This document shows, piece after piece, positions 27,840 to 38,425 of a DNA stretch of 64,000 nucleotides. Position numbers and translations under genes: made by a program. This DNA is from Psychromonas sp. SA13A (GTDB taxonomy: Bacteria; Pseudomonadota; Gammaproteobacteria; Enterobacterales; Psychromonadaceae), in the NCBI RefSeq assembly GCF_011378715.1, contig NZ_WTKU01000003.1:248001-312000 (forward strand), written 5' to 3'. Position 1 is the first letter of the stretch. Every line of letters begins with the position of its first letter. The notes beneath the pieces were generated by a model. It saw only the letters and a list, made by a program, of their open reading frames with translations. It ran no database searches and was not told the origin of the DNA.

Positions 27840-30288
27840 GCTTGTGTTTCAGCGGTTTACTAGTGTAGTGACAAAGAAAACCTATCAAGGCTTATTAAAA
27901 TGGCCATGGCTTTGTTTAGCATGGTGCTTTTTATTCATGATTTTAGTGCTGTGTAGTTTATGGATTGCTAATCGTTGTTATCCATTACTATTGTCTGATC
28001 AGCAACAGGATTTCGCTAGCGTGGTATTAGATGATCAAGGTTACCCGTTACGTGCCTTTGCGGATCTGCAAGGAGTGTGGCGTTATAAAGTCGATATAGA
28101 AGATGTTTCCGATGAGTATTTACTAGCCTTAATTGCCTATGAAGATCGTTATTTTTATCAGCATCCTGGTGTTAATCCGATTAGTTTTTTAAGAGCAGCA
28201 TGGCAATATTTAATCCATCAACGTATTGTTTCTGGTGGTTCAACTATCACAATGCAAGTTGCACGAATATTACACCCTCACCCGCGTACTTTATTGGGAA
28301 AACTACAGCAAGTATTACGCGCTTTACAATTAGAATGGTATTTGAGCAAACAAGAAATATTAAATATTTACATTAATTACGCTCCATTTGGTGGCACTTT
28401 AGAAGGTGTGCAAGCTGCAAGTTATCAATATTTTCGAAAGCCTGCCTCGGCGTTGCGGCCTGCTGAAGCTGTTTTATTAGCGGTTTTACCACAAGCTCCC
28501 TCGCGATATCGACCAGATCGTTATCCTCAACGTGCCACTCAAGCAAGAAATAAAGTCATTGATCGACTAGTCAAGCAGGGCGATTGGAGTCCACAAAAAG
28601 GAAAACAAGTAAAACAAGAACCTGTGGTGGTATGGAAACCTGAGCAACCTTTTGTCGCACCGCTGTTAGCAAGGCGATTACATCAAGAAAACCCCAATAA
28701 AGCCGTTATCAATACTTATATTAAACGTGATTTACAACTGCAAATTAGTAGTTACGTTCAAGAATATGCGATGTTACAGGGGGCAGGTGTTTCGATGGCT
28801 GTGCTGGTGGTTGATAATCAAACACAACATGTAGTCAGTTATGTAGGATCTGCCTCGATGTTAGATGCAAGTCGCGCTGGCCACGTTGATATGATTCAAG
28901 CTATTCGCTCTCCTGGATCAACTTTAAAACCATTATTATTCGCTTTAGCGATTGATGATAACCTTATTCATTCACAATCCTTATTAGCCGATGTGCCTCG
29001 TTTAAATTCTCGCTATCAACCCGGTAACTTTGCTAATGGGTTTGATGGCCCAGTGACTGTAACGGATGCATTGCAACGCTCTTTGAACATTCCTTTTGTG
29101 CAATTGATTGAAGCCTATGGAGAACAAAAGTTTGTGAATAAACTTGCACATGTATTGTATCCATTACGTATTCCCAATGGTCAAGCTAATGCGTCCGTTA
29201 TATTAGGAGGTGCGGGGATTTCATTACAAAGTCTTGTGACTTTACACAGTAGTTTTGCTAATCAAGGTTGGGTTAAACCACTTATTTTTAAAAAGCCCGA
29301 AACTAATGAAAAGCCTAAAAATAGCAAAAATAATGCAGTTAAAGGACGTAGATTAGTTAGTGATGAAGCAGCTTGGATCACTTGGAAAACCTTAACCGGA
29401 TTAACTCCTCCTGCACAATTTAGTTGGGGTGTTTCACAACAAGTACGTCCAGTACTTGCTTGGAAAACTGGTACAAGTTGGTCTAGCCGGGATGCATGGG
29501 CAATTGGTAGCACTGAACAATATAGTATTGGTGTGTGGGTTGGGAAACCCAGTGGAGAGCCATTAAAAGGTGCACTAGGCGTAACCACCGCAGCGCCGGC
29601 ATTATTTTCTGTGTTGAGCATGTTAAATAATGCAAAACAAGCGGATCTTCAATCTGTTTCAGCAATGCCTGAGCGGCCATTTAACGTACAGGAAAAAGAA
29701 ATTTGTTGGCCCGATGGCAGAGCGAGCCATTTAAGTGAAGGTAGCTGTGATCGCCGTTTTGTTGCACTTACTAAAGGTGGGGTCACACCGAGAACGCTAC
29801 AAATAGAATCGGGATTAGCTTTTCATCAGGTGATAGAAAACATTATGATTGATGCCGATAGCGGGCTGCGTTTATCGGGTCATTGTGGATCGTTAGTGGC
29901 AAAGCATAAAAAAGTTAGTGTATGGCCTCGACAGCTAGAACCTTGGCTTGCCGTTAATGAAAAAAGAGGACATCGTATTCCCATCTATTCTCCTCATTGT
30001 TTAGTGATCCCCAAACAAGCTGATGCACTTACTATTGTTGGTTTATTAAATCAACAACAAATATATAGACAGCAGCAAGAGTTAATTCAACAAACTTTGT
30101 ACGCTGCGGGTGCTTCGGGGAAAGTTAGCTGGTATTTAAATGGGCGATGGTTGGCCTCACAAGCCGGTGCATTCACTTTAAAATTATTACCTCAATTACA
30201 AGGAAAAGCGGAGCTTGTTGCCATTGATCAACACGGCGTAACGGGACGAATCACTTTTACTATGAAAGATGATTTAATATCATTCTAG
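27832..30288 (+). CDS. pbpC: Penicillin-binding protein 1C
   Basis: 818 residues. One N-terminal transmembrane helix (near 25-45), then a glycosyltransferase family 51 domain (AYEDRYFYQHPGVNP with the catalytic Glu, and SGGSTITMQVARIL). The transpeptidase domain has its active serine in SPGSTLKP (Ser363 of STLK) and the later KTGTSW motif, and a C-terminal BiPBP domain follows. It polymerises and may cross-link peptidoglycan. The start is a TTG overlapping the end of the macroglobulin gene by 8 bp, with GTG 27844 as an alternative. The tight coupling matches the yfhM-pbpC operon. Confidence 0.92.
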   Translation: MIKLVFQRFTSVVTKKTYQGLLKWPWLCLAWCFLFMILVLCSLWIANRCYPLLLSDQQQDFASVVLDDQGYPLRAFADLQGVWRYKVDIEDVSDEYLLALIAYEDRYFYQHPGVNPISFLRAAWQYLIHQRIVSGGSTITMQVARILHPHPRTLLGKLQQVLRALQLEWYLSKQEILNIYINYAPFGGTLEGVQAASYQYFRKPASALRPAEAVLLAVLPQAPSRYRPDRYPQRATQARNKVIDRLVKQGDWSPQKGKQVKQEPVVVWKPEQPFVAPLLARRLHQENPNKAVINTYIKRDLQLQISSYVQEYAMLQGAGVSMAVLVVDNQTQHVVSYVGSASMLDASRAGHVDMIQAIRSPGSTLKPLLFALAIDDNLIHSQSLLADVPRLNSRYQPGNFANGFDGPVTVTDALQRSLNIPFVQLIEAYGEQKFVNKLAHVLYPLRIPNGQANASVILGGAGISLQSLVTLHSSFANQGWVKPLIFKKPETNEKPKNSKNNAVKGRRLVSDEAAWITWKTLTGLTPPAQFSWGVSQQVRPVLAWKTGTSWSSRDAWAIGSTEQYSIGVWVGKPSGEPLKGALGVTTAAPALFSVLSMLNNAKQADLQSVSAMPERPFNVQEKEICWPDGRASHLSEGSCDRRFVALTKGGVTPRTLQIESGLAFHQVIENIMIDADSGLRLSGHCGSLVAKHKKVSVWPRQLEPWLAVNEKRGHRIPIYSPHCLVIPKQADALTIVGLLNQQQIYRQQQELIQQTLYAAGASGKVSWYLNGRWLASQAGAFTLKLLPQLQGKAELVAIDQHGVTGRITFTMKDDLISF

Positions 30289-30339
30289 GTTTTGTCTAAG
30301 TAGTTTATTTTGTAAAAATAACTACCTAGACAAAACCTA
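30286..30339 (+). terminator. Large hairpin containing the pbpC stop codon
   Basis: Arms 30286-30298 and 30327-30339 are perfect over 13 bp. The inner bases continue with a further 6-bp stem (GTAGTT/AACTAC) and more A-T pairs. The stem begins at the first base of the TAG stop codon. There is no T run on the plus strand after it. Confidence 0.55.
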
Positions 30340-30540
30340 ACTGCCTTAATAAAAACCATAAATTGCCTTGTAATCATACGGTTAAGCAAAGTAAGTTAGA
30401 TCTAACTCTAAAATGGGGTTTAATTGATTATTTTTTTACATTATAAGTAAGCAAAAATATGCAAATTGCTTATACTCAGCGCAAATGTTTACCCCCTATG
30501 CATTATTTTCACTTCCTTAAAAGGAGGAGCAGGACTGAGT

Positions 30541-32208
30541 ATGAATAAATTAAATCTTCTTCAAAAGCTGTTATTACTAACCCTATTGCCATTAGTGATC
30601 ATTATTGTTTCACTTTCTTCTATCTCTTACTCTGTAGAAAAAGAAGGACTTGAGCGAGATGTTACTGAATTTCGTCAATCCTTGATGAAAGAGCGTAAGC
30701 AAGAACTAAGAGAAGTTACTGAAATTGCGTTAGGCATTATTGCTTATCAAAAATCTCTACCTAGTAGTGGTGATATTGATGCCGCACTACGTGATATTCG
30801 ATTTGGTAGTGCGGGATATTTTTATATTTATGATACCAAAGGCACTAGTATTTTCCATGCAGTAAAACCTGAAATGCAAGGCAAAAATTTTATTGATTTA
30901 AAAGATACAAAAGGCAATAAATTAATTGTTGGTTTATTAAATGCAGCTCAAAAGGGCGATGGCATCTATTCATTTTATTTCCAAAAACCAGGTTCTTCTG
31001 AGCAAATCGAGAAAATTGGTTATGCAACGATGATCCCCAATAGTAATTGGATGATAGGGACTGGTGCTTATGTTGATGATATTGAAAAAGTAATCGCTAA
31101 CTATTCCAATAAAGCTGAGAAAGCATTATCTGAGAAAGTAATGTTTACTTTCATGATTTCGATCGCCTTAATCATTGTTACTGCCATTATCATCTATATC
31201 GCTGCAGTTAAAATGGTAAGACCGATTCAACGTATGGCTGATAACTTAAATGATATTGCTAAAGGCGAAGGAGACTTAACTCGACGCCTTGAAATTAATG
31301 GAAACGATGAAATTGCACAATTAGGCCGTTCTTTTAATCTGTTTGTTGATAAATTGAAAAATATCATTACTGATATCAGTGAAGCGACGATTGGCATCAA
31401 TCAAGCGGGACGTGATATGGATCAACAAAGCCGCGGTATTGCGACACAATTAAAAGATCATAACAATGAAACAGAGCAAGTTGTATCTGCTGTGACTGAG
31501 ATGTCATCAACGGCTAATGAAGTTGCAAGCAATACTAATCAAGTAGCGGAAGCAACCCGCGCAGTTTCAGAAGATGTTAATCACGCCCAAAGTTGTGTTG
31601 AAACGTCATTAACAGAAGTCTCTGCTTTAGTAGAGGAAATTAATGGTGCCGCAAGCAGTATGAATGCTTTAACGGAACAATCGCAAGAAATTAATAAGGT
31701 GTTGAGTGTGATTGGTGCGATTGCAGATCAAACTAATCTATTGGCATTGAATGCAGCCATTGAAGCTGCGCGAGCAGGAGAGCATGGGCGCGGTTTTGCT
31801 GTGGTGGCAGATGAAGTAAGAAGCCTAGCAAGCCGTACACAAAAGAGTACCCTTGAAATCAATGAAATGCTTGGTGAATTACATCGTTTAGTAGAGCTTT
31901 CTGCCAAAGCGATGTCACTGAGTCAAGAGCGAAGTGTACGTTCTGTGGATTCATCGCGTGCTATTTCAGATAGTTTACATTCGGTGACTTCTGGTATTAC
32001 CTCTATCAATGATATGAGTACTCAAATTGCTACTGCGGCAACGGAACAAAGTTCTGTGACGGAAGAGATCACTCGTAATGTTTATCAAATCCAAAGTATT
32101 GTGAATTCATTAACTGAAGGTAGCAGTGAAGCTGAAAAAATTTCGCGCGGTGTATTAATTGAAGGTAACAAACTAAATCAATTAGTGGGCCAATTTAAAA
32201 TAAAGTAA
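30541..32208 (+). CDS. Methyl-accepting chemotaxis protein with single Cache domain
   Basis: 555 residues from ATG 30541, with AAGGAGGA upstream; an earlier frame start at 30466 adds an implausible N-terminus. TM1 lies near residues 10-30. An sCache ligand domain of about 150 residues follows ([37 protein letters not shown]), as in receptors for small organic acids. Then come TM2, HAMP ([19 protein letters not shown]) and a signalling tip [20 protein letters not shown]. It feeds the chemotaxis kinase CheA. Monocistronic, with a hairpin after the stop. Confidence 0.94.
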   Translation: MNKLNLLQKLLLLTLLPLVIIIVSLSSISYSVEKEGLERDVTEFRQSLMKERKQELREVTEIALGIIAYQKSLPSSGDIDAALRDIRFGSAGYFYIYDTKGTSIFHAVKPEMQGKNFIDLKDTKGNKLIVGLLNAAQKGDGIYSFYFQKPGSSEQIEKIGYATMIPNSNWMIGTGAYVDDIEKVIANYSNKAEKALSEKVMFTFMISIALIIVTAIIIYIAAVKMVRPIQRMADNLNDIAKGEGDLTRRLEINGNDEIAQLGRSFNLFVDKLKNIITDISEATIGINQAGRDMDQQSRGIATQLKDHNNETEQVVSAVTEMSSTANEVASNTNQVAEATRAVSEDVNHAQSCVETSLTEVSALVEEINGAASSMNALTEQSQEINKVLSVIGAIADQTNLLALNAAIEAARAGEHGRGFAVVADEVRSLASRTQKSTLEINEMLGELHRLVELSAKAMSLSQERSVRSVDSSRAISDSLHSVTSGITSINDMSTQIATAATEQSSVTEEITRNVYQIQSIVNSLTEGSSEAEKISRGVLIEGNKLNQLVGQFKIK

Positions 32209-32212
32209 CTTG

Positions 32213-32256
32213 ATGACGAGCAACGAGTATATTATTCATATGCTCGTTTGCGTCAT
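32213..32256 (+). terminator. Hairpin after the Cache chemoreceptor
   Basis: Two stacked 6-bp stems (32213-32218 with 32251-32256, and 32222-32227 with 32243-32248) separated by a small internal loop, five bases after the stop. Confidence 0.45.
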
Positions 32257-32460
32257 ATTGTTAATTAACATGGTTATTGCTTTATTATTTGAATCTAATC
32301 TTCTATAGATATCATGAGCTAAGTTTACATAGGTATCAGGAATTAAGTTTTATAAAATAACGGGTTCTGATACTACACTAACTCTTTTTTGCTGTTTTGT
32401 AATGTAGTGTTACTTCTTTGTTATGATTGCAGGAATAAAAACACATAAAAAGAGTCATCT

Positions 32461-32892
32461 ATGCCTTTAACTATGCCTTCATCTACACCTTTATCTAACC
32501 CTTCATTACCCCTGACACTTATTCGAGGTTTACCGGGAAGTGGAAAAAGTACTTTAGCTAAAAAAATAGTTAAAGAAGCGCAATATACAACGCAGCACTT
32601 AGAAGCAGATATGTTTTTTGTTAATGACAGTGGTCGCTATCTATTTCAACCTGCTTTACTCAAACAAGCTCATGATTGGTGCCAACAACAGTGTCAGCAT
32701 TTTTTAAAGTTGCAGCACAATGTGGTGGTCGCTAATACCTTTGTGGAGCAATGGGAGATGAAGGCTTATAGACAATTAGCCAAACAGTATAATGCAACCT
32801 TACAAATTAAAGTATGCACAGGAAAGTTCAACAGCATTCATGATGTTCCTGCTGAAACAATTAAAAAAATGCAAAAGAGGTGGCAAGCATAA
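32461..32892 (+). CDS. P-loop ATP-binding protein, kinase-like (N4BP2L1-type)
   Basis: 143 residues. The Walker A motif GLPGSGKST lies near residue 24 and is followed by HLEADMFF, DSGRYLF, VVANTFVEQWEMK and a C-terminal DVPAETIKKMQKRW. This order is that of a bacterial family related to eukaryotic N4BP2L1 and to polynucleotide-kinase-like P-loop proteins. The reaction is not known; nucleic-acid or small-molecule phosphorylation is possible. The first 15 residues are proline/serine-rich and variable. It is a single gene between a chemoreceptor and a c-di-GMP protein, with no clear link to either. Confidence 0.82.
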   Translation: MPLTMPSSTPLSNPSLPLTLIRGLPGSGKSTLAKKIVKEAQYTTQHLEADMFFVNDSGRYLFQPALLKQAHDWCQQQCQHFLKLQHNVVVANTFVEQWEMKAYRQLAKQYNATLQIKVCTGKFNSIHDVPAETIKKMQKRWQA

Positions 32893-33250
32893 GTACCTGT
32901 AACTTCAATTCACCGTGCTGTCACAATATTTTTAGTCGTTAAATATTTTTAAATAGCAAAAATATGTCACAATTTATTGTATGAAAATACAAATATAGTG
33001 TATAAAAACACAAATATAGTGTCATTCCTCACGCGGCTTCTATCACCCACTTCACAGTTTTTACTTTATAGATAATACTGAAGGTATCTGTTTCTTTTTT
33101 AATTTTGCAGCTAAGAGCTGTTCTTCTTTATTACTGGTTCACCACGTTGAAAGTAAAAGATTGCCGATTAATTGACTTTTTCAGATTGAATAAAGTAAAC
33201 AGATCTATTTTTAGTTCGATGGTAAGACCTTAAACTAAGGAAGTAAGTCT
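32893..33250. other. 358-bp gap with a 21-bp tandem duplication
   Basis: Two 21-bp copies (32980-33000 and 33001-33021) differ at two positions and end in AAATATAGTG. They lie about 230 bp before the GGDEF-EAL gene. No gene is seen. They could be a repeated operator, or simply the product of replication slippage. Confidence 0.55.
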
Positions 33251-36200
33251 ATGCATAATCCCTCCGCTAATGAGCAATATGTTTTAAAAAATGGTCGCGC
33301 TACTATTGCAGTGTTAGTCGGTTCAATGTCCTCAGCATACCAAGAGGGAATTATGCGTGGCGCGGCTCATGTGGCAGAGAAAAATGATTATAACGTGATC
33401 GGTTATTGTGGTGGCGCGGTTAATTCTACAGACCCTTTATCATTAGTGCGAGACCGTGTTTTTGGGCTTGTTGATATGGACTTAATTGCGGGGGTGATTG
33501 GCCCCTTTAGTTCTCACTTACGTTTTTTAGATGATCACTCTAGTCAAAAACTGATCAATCGGTTTTCAACAGTACCCACGGTCAATATCGGTAGTTATGT
33601 GCAAGGGCACAGCAACGTCATTACCGATTATGCAATTGGTTTTGAACAGTTATTTGAACACTTTTATGTCAAACATCAGTATCGTCATATTCTTTTAATG
33701 AGAGGCCCTAAGCACCACGCTTCTTCAAATAGTCGAACCGAAATATACAAAGAAATGTTAATTAAGCATCAGCTTCCCTTTGATCAAGATGCTGTTTTAT
33801 ATGCTGATTTAAATCGCTTGGCTGCAAAGATCTCCTTTGAAAATTTCTTAGATCAAGTGGGTAAACCCGTTGAAGTTGTGATTGCAGTAAATGATAACCA
33901 AGCCCTCGGGGTTATCGACGCCTGCAAGGAGCGAGGTATTTCTGTTCCCGAAGAAATAGCAGTGATAGGGTCGATGGATACATTAGAAGGTGCCTTTGCT
34001 TCCCCTGCTTTAACTAGTATACAAGAACCGCTCTTTGAACTTGGTAGCGTTGCTGCTCAGGCACTTATTGATCAAATTGAAGGTAAATCACAACGAGTTG
34101 ATATTTATGTCCCCACATCATTAGTGATAAGACAATCATGTGGGTGTTTACCTGAGGCTCATTTTAGATCCAATAAAGAGCAGTGCGATCTGACCAAAGC
34201 ATTAGGGGATATAAAGAATAATGATCTGATTTTTAAAGGCATTCTGGATTATTTTGAGTCTAAGGTGGTCCCTTATAAGGGAGGTATTATTCGCGATGAT
34301 GTTGCCTCAGTGATTCATTTATACCAACAGGCGGTTCATGAAAAAGATTTTGATGGCTTTTTAAAAATACTACAAAGCTACTTACAAGAGTCGGTGAAAA
34401 CGGAAGAAATTATTTTATGGCTTGAATTGACTGACCGAATACAGTTTAGCGCATTACAATATTTAGAACAGGACAAAGATGCACATGGATTGGTTGGTTT
34501 TATAGGACAATTGATCTCTTTAAAAAATAAAATTGAGAAAGTGGCGATTAATTTTCAGCGCTTTGAAGCTGAGTATTATTTGAATTATTTTAGAACCATC
34601 GTTAATAACCTCAACTCCTCATTTGATTTAACACGAATAAAAGAATATGCCGTTGATATTTTAAATTTATCGGAGCTACACATCTCTTTATTTAACGAGC
34701 TAAATAGCGAACCTCTTTACGCTACTAACATTGTATCTGTTCGTAATAACCAATTTATGCAAATCGAGAATAAAGAATTTCTTGCCAAGAAATTATTGCC
34801 GGATGGTCTAATACATTATCAAGATCGTTTTACATTGATGGTTTTTCCACTGTCTTTTAGGAAAAAAGCATTGGGTTTTATGACCTTGAATTTAAGTAAC
34901 CGTAAAGGCACTGCGTTTGAGAATTTGCGCGCTATTATTAGTGCTGCATTAAAAAATGAAATTTTGATTCAAGATTTAAAGAAAGAACAAATACGGTTTA
35001 GTGAGATAGCACATAGCTCATCTAATTGGTTATGGGAAACCGATAAAAATAATGAGTTTACGTATTGTTCCAACTCAACGAGCGAGATCATTGGTTATCC
35101 ACCTGCATTATTGATGAATAAAAAAATTAATGAATTTAATGTCGGAAAAGAAGGGTGTTTTATCAATAGAATGCATAGTCATGAGGTGATAATTGATTTT
35201 GAATGTTGGTATCGACATCACAATGGCAATGTTATTTGTTTGTTAATTTCAGCTAAACCTATTTTTATTAATCAGGTATTTACTGGTTATCGTGGGCTAT
35301 TTGAAGATGTAACAGAAAAAAAACTACAAGCCGAGAAAATTAAAAACTTAGCAAATTTAGATATTTTAACTGGTTTGCCAAATCGTAAGTTATTTCAACA
35401 TAAACTCACTGAAGTGATTGAGCATTGCCGAGTTGAGAATAAAAAATGTGCGATTATATGTATCGACGTCGACTACTTTAAACATGTTAACGATACACTT
35501 GGACATGAAGGAGGTGATTTATTACTTGTGCAATTAACGCAACGTTTACAAGAGGCCCTTTCTAAAGATCATATATTGGCGCGATTAGGTGGTGATGAAT
35601 TTGTTATCATCGTGCCCGATATACAGAGTGAAGAAAATGTAGTCGAGGCCGTCGTATCTATCTTTAAGCATATAAAAGCACCTATTTTGATTAATGATAA
35701 ACCTATTTACAGTACCTTGAGTTTAGGGGTTAGCTTGTATCCCAATGATGGTGATGATGTACAAACATTGCTGCAGAGTGGGGATAATGCAATGTATCAA
35801 GCAAAATCCCAAGGACGTAATGGTTATGTTTTTTATGATAAATTTTTAGAGCAAAAGAATATTCTACGCAATAAATACGAAGATATATTACGTGAAGCGA
35901 TCTTAAAGCAGCAATTTATTTTATATTATCAACCTCAAGTTTCGGTTAATACCGGAAACATTGTCGGTTTTGAAGCACTGGTTAGAATACAAAATAAAGA
36001 GCAGGAAATTATTGCGCCCAATAATTTTATTCCACTGGCTGAAGAGCTAGGGTTAATTGGGCAAGTTGATGAGTTAATCTTTGAAGAGGGATGTAGACAA
36101 TATGGCTATTGGCGTAAAAATGGCCATCAAAATATCCGCTTATCAATAAATTTATCGGCACTGCAATTACGAAATGAAAAATTATTGAATACTTACATAC

Positions 36201-36649
36201 AGATAATGAAAGCGCATCATGTTGACCCTAAAGATATTCAAATAGAAATTACTGAAAATGCTTTGATTGAAAATGAACAACTAGCATTAACTATTTTACA
36301 GGGCTTTAAAGACTATGGGTTGAGTATTGCTTTAGATGATTTTGGTACGGGTTATTCATCACTTAACTGTATCAACCTTTACCCCATTGATACGATTAAA
36401 ATAGATAGAACGTTTGTTAAAGATGCGGTCAATAACCCAAAAAATAAGGCTGTTATTCAAGGCATGGTCTTAATTGCTAGCAGTTTAAATTTAAAAATTA
36501 TTGCTGAAGGTGTTGAAACCGTCGAGCAATATGAATTTATTAAGCAACTAGGGTGCCATGAAATTCAAGGTTATTACTTTTATAAACCTTGCCCCGCTGC
36601 ACAAGTCGAGCTGTTATTGCAACAACGGGCGGTAACAACTATTAAATAA
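33251..36649 (+). CDS. LacI-type sensor, PAS, GGDEF and EAL protein
   Basis: 1132 residues and no signal peptide or membrane helix. About residues 15-295 form a LacI/GalR-like periplasmic-binding fold (TIAVLVGSMSSAYQEGIMRG, later VIAVNDNQALGVIDACKERG and IAVIGSMDT) without a DNA-binding head, so it would sense a cytosolic ligand. A helical and GAF-like middle follows, then a PAS domain (about 585-690). The GGDEF domain (about 700-860) has an intact GGDEF but no RxxD inhibitory site, and the EAL domain (about 880-1120) has EALVR, DDFGTGYSS and AEGVET. It may both make and break c-di-GMP. AAGGAAG precedes the ATG. Confidence 0.93.
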   Translation: MHNPSANEQYVLKNGRATIAVLVGSMSSAYQEGIMRGAAHVAEKNDYNVIGYCGGAVNSTDPLSLVRDRVFGLVDMDLIAGVIGPFSSHLRFLDDHSSQKLINRFSTVPTVNIGSYVQGHSNVITDYAIGFEQLFEHFYVKHQYRHILLMRGPKHHASSNSRTEIYKEMLIKHQLPFDQDAVLYADLNRLAAKISFENFLDQVGKPVEVVIAVNDNQALGVIDACKERGISVPEEIAVIGSMDTLEGAFASPALTSIQEPLFELGSVAAQALIDQIEGKSQRVDIYVPTSLVIRQSCGCLPEAHFRSNKEQCDLTKALGDIKNNDLIFKGILDYFESKVVPYKGGIIRDDVASVIHLYQQAVHEKDFDGFLKILQSYLQESVKTEEIILWLELTDRIQFSALQYLEQDKDAHGLVGFIGQLISLKNKIEKVAINFQRFEAEYYLNYFRTIVNNLNSSFDLTRIKEYAVDILNLSELHISLFNELNSEPLYATNIVSVRNNQFMQIENKEFLAKKLLPDGLIHYQDRFTLMVFPLSFRKKALGFMTLNLSNRKGTAFENLRAIISAALKNEILIQDLKKEQIRFSEIAHSSSNWLWETDKNNEFTYCSNSTSEIIGYPPALLMNKKINEFNVGKEGCFINRMHSHEVIIDFECWYRHHNGNVICLLISAKPIFINQVFTGYRGLFEDVTEKKLQAEKIKNLANLDILTGLPNRKLFQHKLTEVIEHCRVENKKCAIICIDVDYFKHVNDTLGHEGGDLLLVQLTQRLQEALSKDHILARLGGDEFVIIVPDIQSEENVVEAVVSIFKHIKAPILINDKPIYSTLSLGVSLYPNDGDDVQTLLQSGDNAMYQAKSQGRNGYVFYDKFLEQKNILRNKYEDILREAILKQQFILYYQPQVSVNTGNIVGFEALVRIQNKEQEIIAPNNFIPLAEELGLIGQVDELIFEEGCRQYGYWRKNGHQNIRLSINLSALQLRNEKLLNTYIQIMKAHHVDPKDIQIEITENALIENEQLALTILQGFKDYGLSIALDDFGTGYSSLNCINLYPIDTIKIDRTFVKDAVNNPKNKAVIQGMVLIASSLNLKIIAEGVETVEQYEFIKQLGCHEIQGYYFYKPCPAAQVELLLQQRAVTTIK

Positions 36650-37769
36650 AAGCTTTATTTACTTTGTGGGTAAGCCACTGGCTTAAATTATTAAATTTAT
36701 ACTCTACATAACTTACTGTCAGCATACGATGATTCGTTTGATACTGCCGTTGTTGATTGTTTACGACTATTTTCTGCTCTCCCTTCAAACGGGTGTTTGT
36801 CACTCTCAGCATGCTTTTACATTCGCGAACCCTTATATAAGAAGTTCGTTATATTGCGAGTCCTTACATTCGCCGCTAATTAAATACCCTAATGGTGGCG
36901 ACAATAATATTGAGGTACTTGCCAACTAACTTTTGTCTACTTAATGTCTATATTTTTGTCTGTAGAACACGTCAGTTAAATATTTTTGGTGACTAAAATT
37001 GATTGCTACCTTGCTTTTTGTAATTAAGTCACCATCTAATGATAGTAATCAATTTTTTCTCTATTAACTAACGCCTAGGAAACGGTAGATTTGTTAACGA
37101 TGAGATAAAGGAGTAGTTGAGTTTAAACTAACAATAGAAATTGCTTAAACAATAGGGTTAAAAAGTATGACTTTCAAAATAGTGTTTTAAATAGATTGTT
37201 TTAATGTTATTGTTTCGACATAATATGCCTAGGATTATTTTGAAGTTTAATTTCATGTGAGCTTTAATTTGATTATTAATCACAAAGAATAAATAGTATC
37301 TGGGTGAAGAGTTAATGGTTAAATGGAACTAATTGTTCAAGTTAACACACTAATTAAAGTGACTAAGTAACGGCGATATCGGCGTGAGTTAAAAGGCCAA
37401 AATACGACCTTTTTATAGACTTGATATAAGTTTGTTTAAAGAGGGAAATGATTGAATATTATCGCTAGTTATTTTTCATTTTTAATGGTGGAAAGAGAGT
37501 TAAGAAATGCATCAAACTTTGAATGATTTAATTAATCAAAGCGTATTTTAAAACCCTCTATAAAGTAGTGTTTATGCTAGATGGGATAGTTGATTTTATA
37601 ATCAGTAATATGTTGATTATAAATGAGAATTAACTTTTTTTAGGTCTCACTTTTTATAAAAGTTAGGTTTCTATCATGTTAATTTTTTTGCCCCTATAGT
37701 ATATTGAGTATTGATACTTTATCGGTATCTATAATGTTAAAATAAACTTTTATTAAGTGGAGAATTAAT
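36650..37769. other. 1120-bp gap before the terD genes
   Basis: The longest non-coding stretch. A 6-bp hairpin follows the GGDEF-EAL gene at 36671-36685. A long hairpin with T run lies at 36995-37058 (separate entry). A weak AAAAGG/CCTTTT hairpin is at 37391-37413. The frame 36729-36929 has no ribosome site. The right end should carry the ter promoter: a TATAAT lies at 37730-37735, next to an inverted repeat GATAC/GTATC (37713-37729), but no properly spaced -35 box is visible. Confidence 0.4.
36987..37058 (+). ncRNA. Possible structured RNA or orphan terminator (pseudoknot-capable)
   Basis: Arms 36995-37008 and 37043-37056 pair over 14 bp with one G-U, and six T residues close the structure. 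A second helix, TGGTGACT/AGTCACCA (36987-36994 with 37027-37034), starts just outside and ends inside the loop. The two helices together would form a pseudoknot or exclude each other. It lies 350 bp from the upstream gene and 710 bp before terD, so it could be the end of a small RNA. No known RNA family is recognised. Confidence 0.35.
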
Positions 37770-38345
37770 ATGGCTGTTTCGTTACAAAAAGGTGGAAATG
37801 TTTCTTTAGAGAAAGTTGCTCCTGGTATGACCAAATGTTTATTAGGGTTAGGTTGGGATTCTAGAGCGACTGATGGCGCAGATTTCGACTTAGATGCTTC
37901 TGTGTTTCTACTAACGGCTGATGGTAAAGTTAAATCAGATAAAGGCTTTATATTCTTTAATAACTTAATGTCTGAATGTAAATCGGTTGAGCACACGGGT
38001 GACAATCTTACGGGTGAAGGCGAAGGCGATGATGAAGCCGTTAAAGTTGATCTAAGCTTAGTACCTGCAGATGTATCAAAAATTGTTATCGCAGTGACTA
38101 TTCATGAAGCTGAAGCAAGAAAACAAAACTTTGGTCAAGTATCAAATGCCTTTATTCGTATCGTAAATCAAGCTTCAAATGAAGAAGTAGCACGTTACGA
38201 CTTATCTGAAGATTATTCTATTGAAACTGCATTAATTTTCGGTGAGTTATATCTACATAATGGCGCGTGGAAATTTAAAGCGATTGGACAAGGTTTTGAA
38301 GGTGGTTTAGGTCCTCTAGCTCGTCAATACGGCGTACAAGTTTAG
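37770..38345 (+). CDS. terD: TerD-family stress protein
   Basis: 191 residues, the usual TerD length. [32 protein letters not shown] and [15 protein letters not shown] carry the acidic calcium-binding residues of the TerD fold. The end [18 protein letters not shown] is typical of TerD/TerE. TerD proteins are cytosolic or membrane-surface calcium binders tied to tellurite, phage and other stress resistance. GGAGA lies six bases before the ATG. First gene of the cluster. Confidence 0.95.
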   Translation: MAVSLQKGGNVSLEKVAPGMTKCLLGLGWDSRATDGADFDLDASVFLLTADGKVKSDKGFIFFNNLMSECKSVEHTGDNLTGEGEGDDEAVKVDLSLVPADVSKIVIAVTIHEAEARKQNFGQVSNAFIRIVNQASNEEVARYDLSEDYSIETALIFGELYLHNGAWKFKAIGQGFEGGLGPLARQYGVQV

Positions 38346-38365
38346 TATTTGATCAAGTTTTAATA

Positions 38366-38403
38366 AAAGGTTGGCTGACAGTGTTCGCCAATCTTTATTT
38401 TTT
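38366..38403 (+). terminator. Terminator or attenuator between two terD-like genes
   Basis: A 10-bp stem with one G-T pair (38366-38375 with 38387-38396), an 11-nt loop and a T-rich tail lie between two genes only 80 bp apart. Partial read-through would lower the second gene's expression. Confidence 0.65.
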
Positions 38404-38425
38404 GAATAACAATGTGGAGTATTAA

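Noticed and set aside
36729-36929. 66-residue frame after the GGDEF-EAL gene
   Set aside because: ATG lacks a ribosome site; the DNA contains loose direct repeats (TACATTCGC) that account for the frame.
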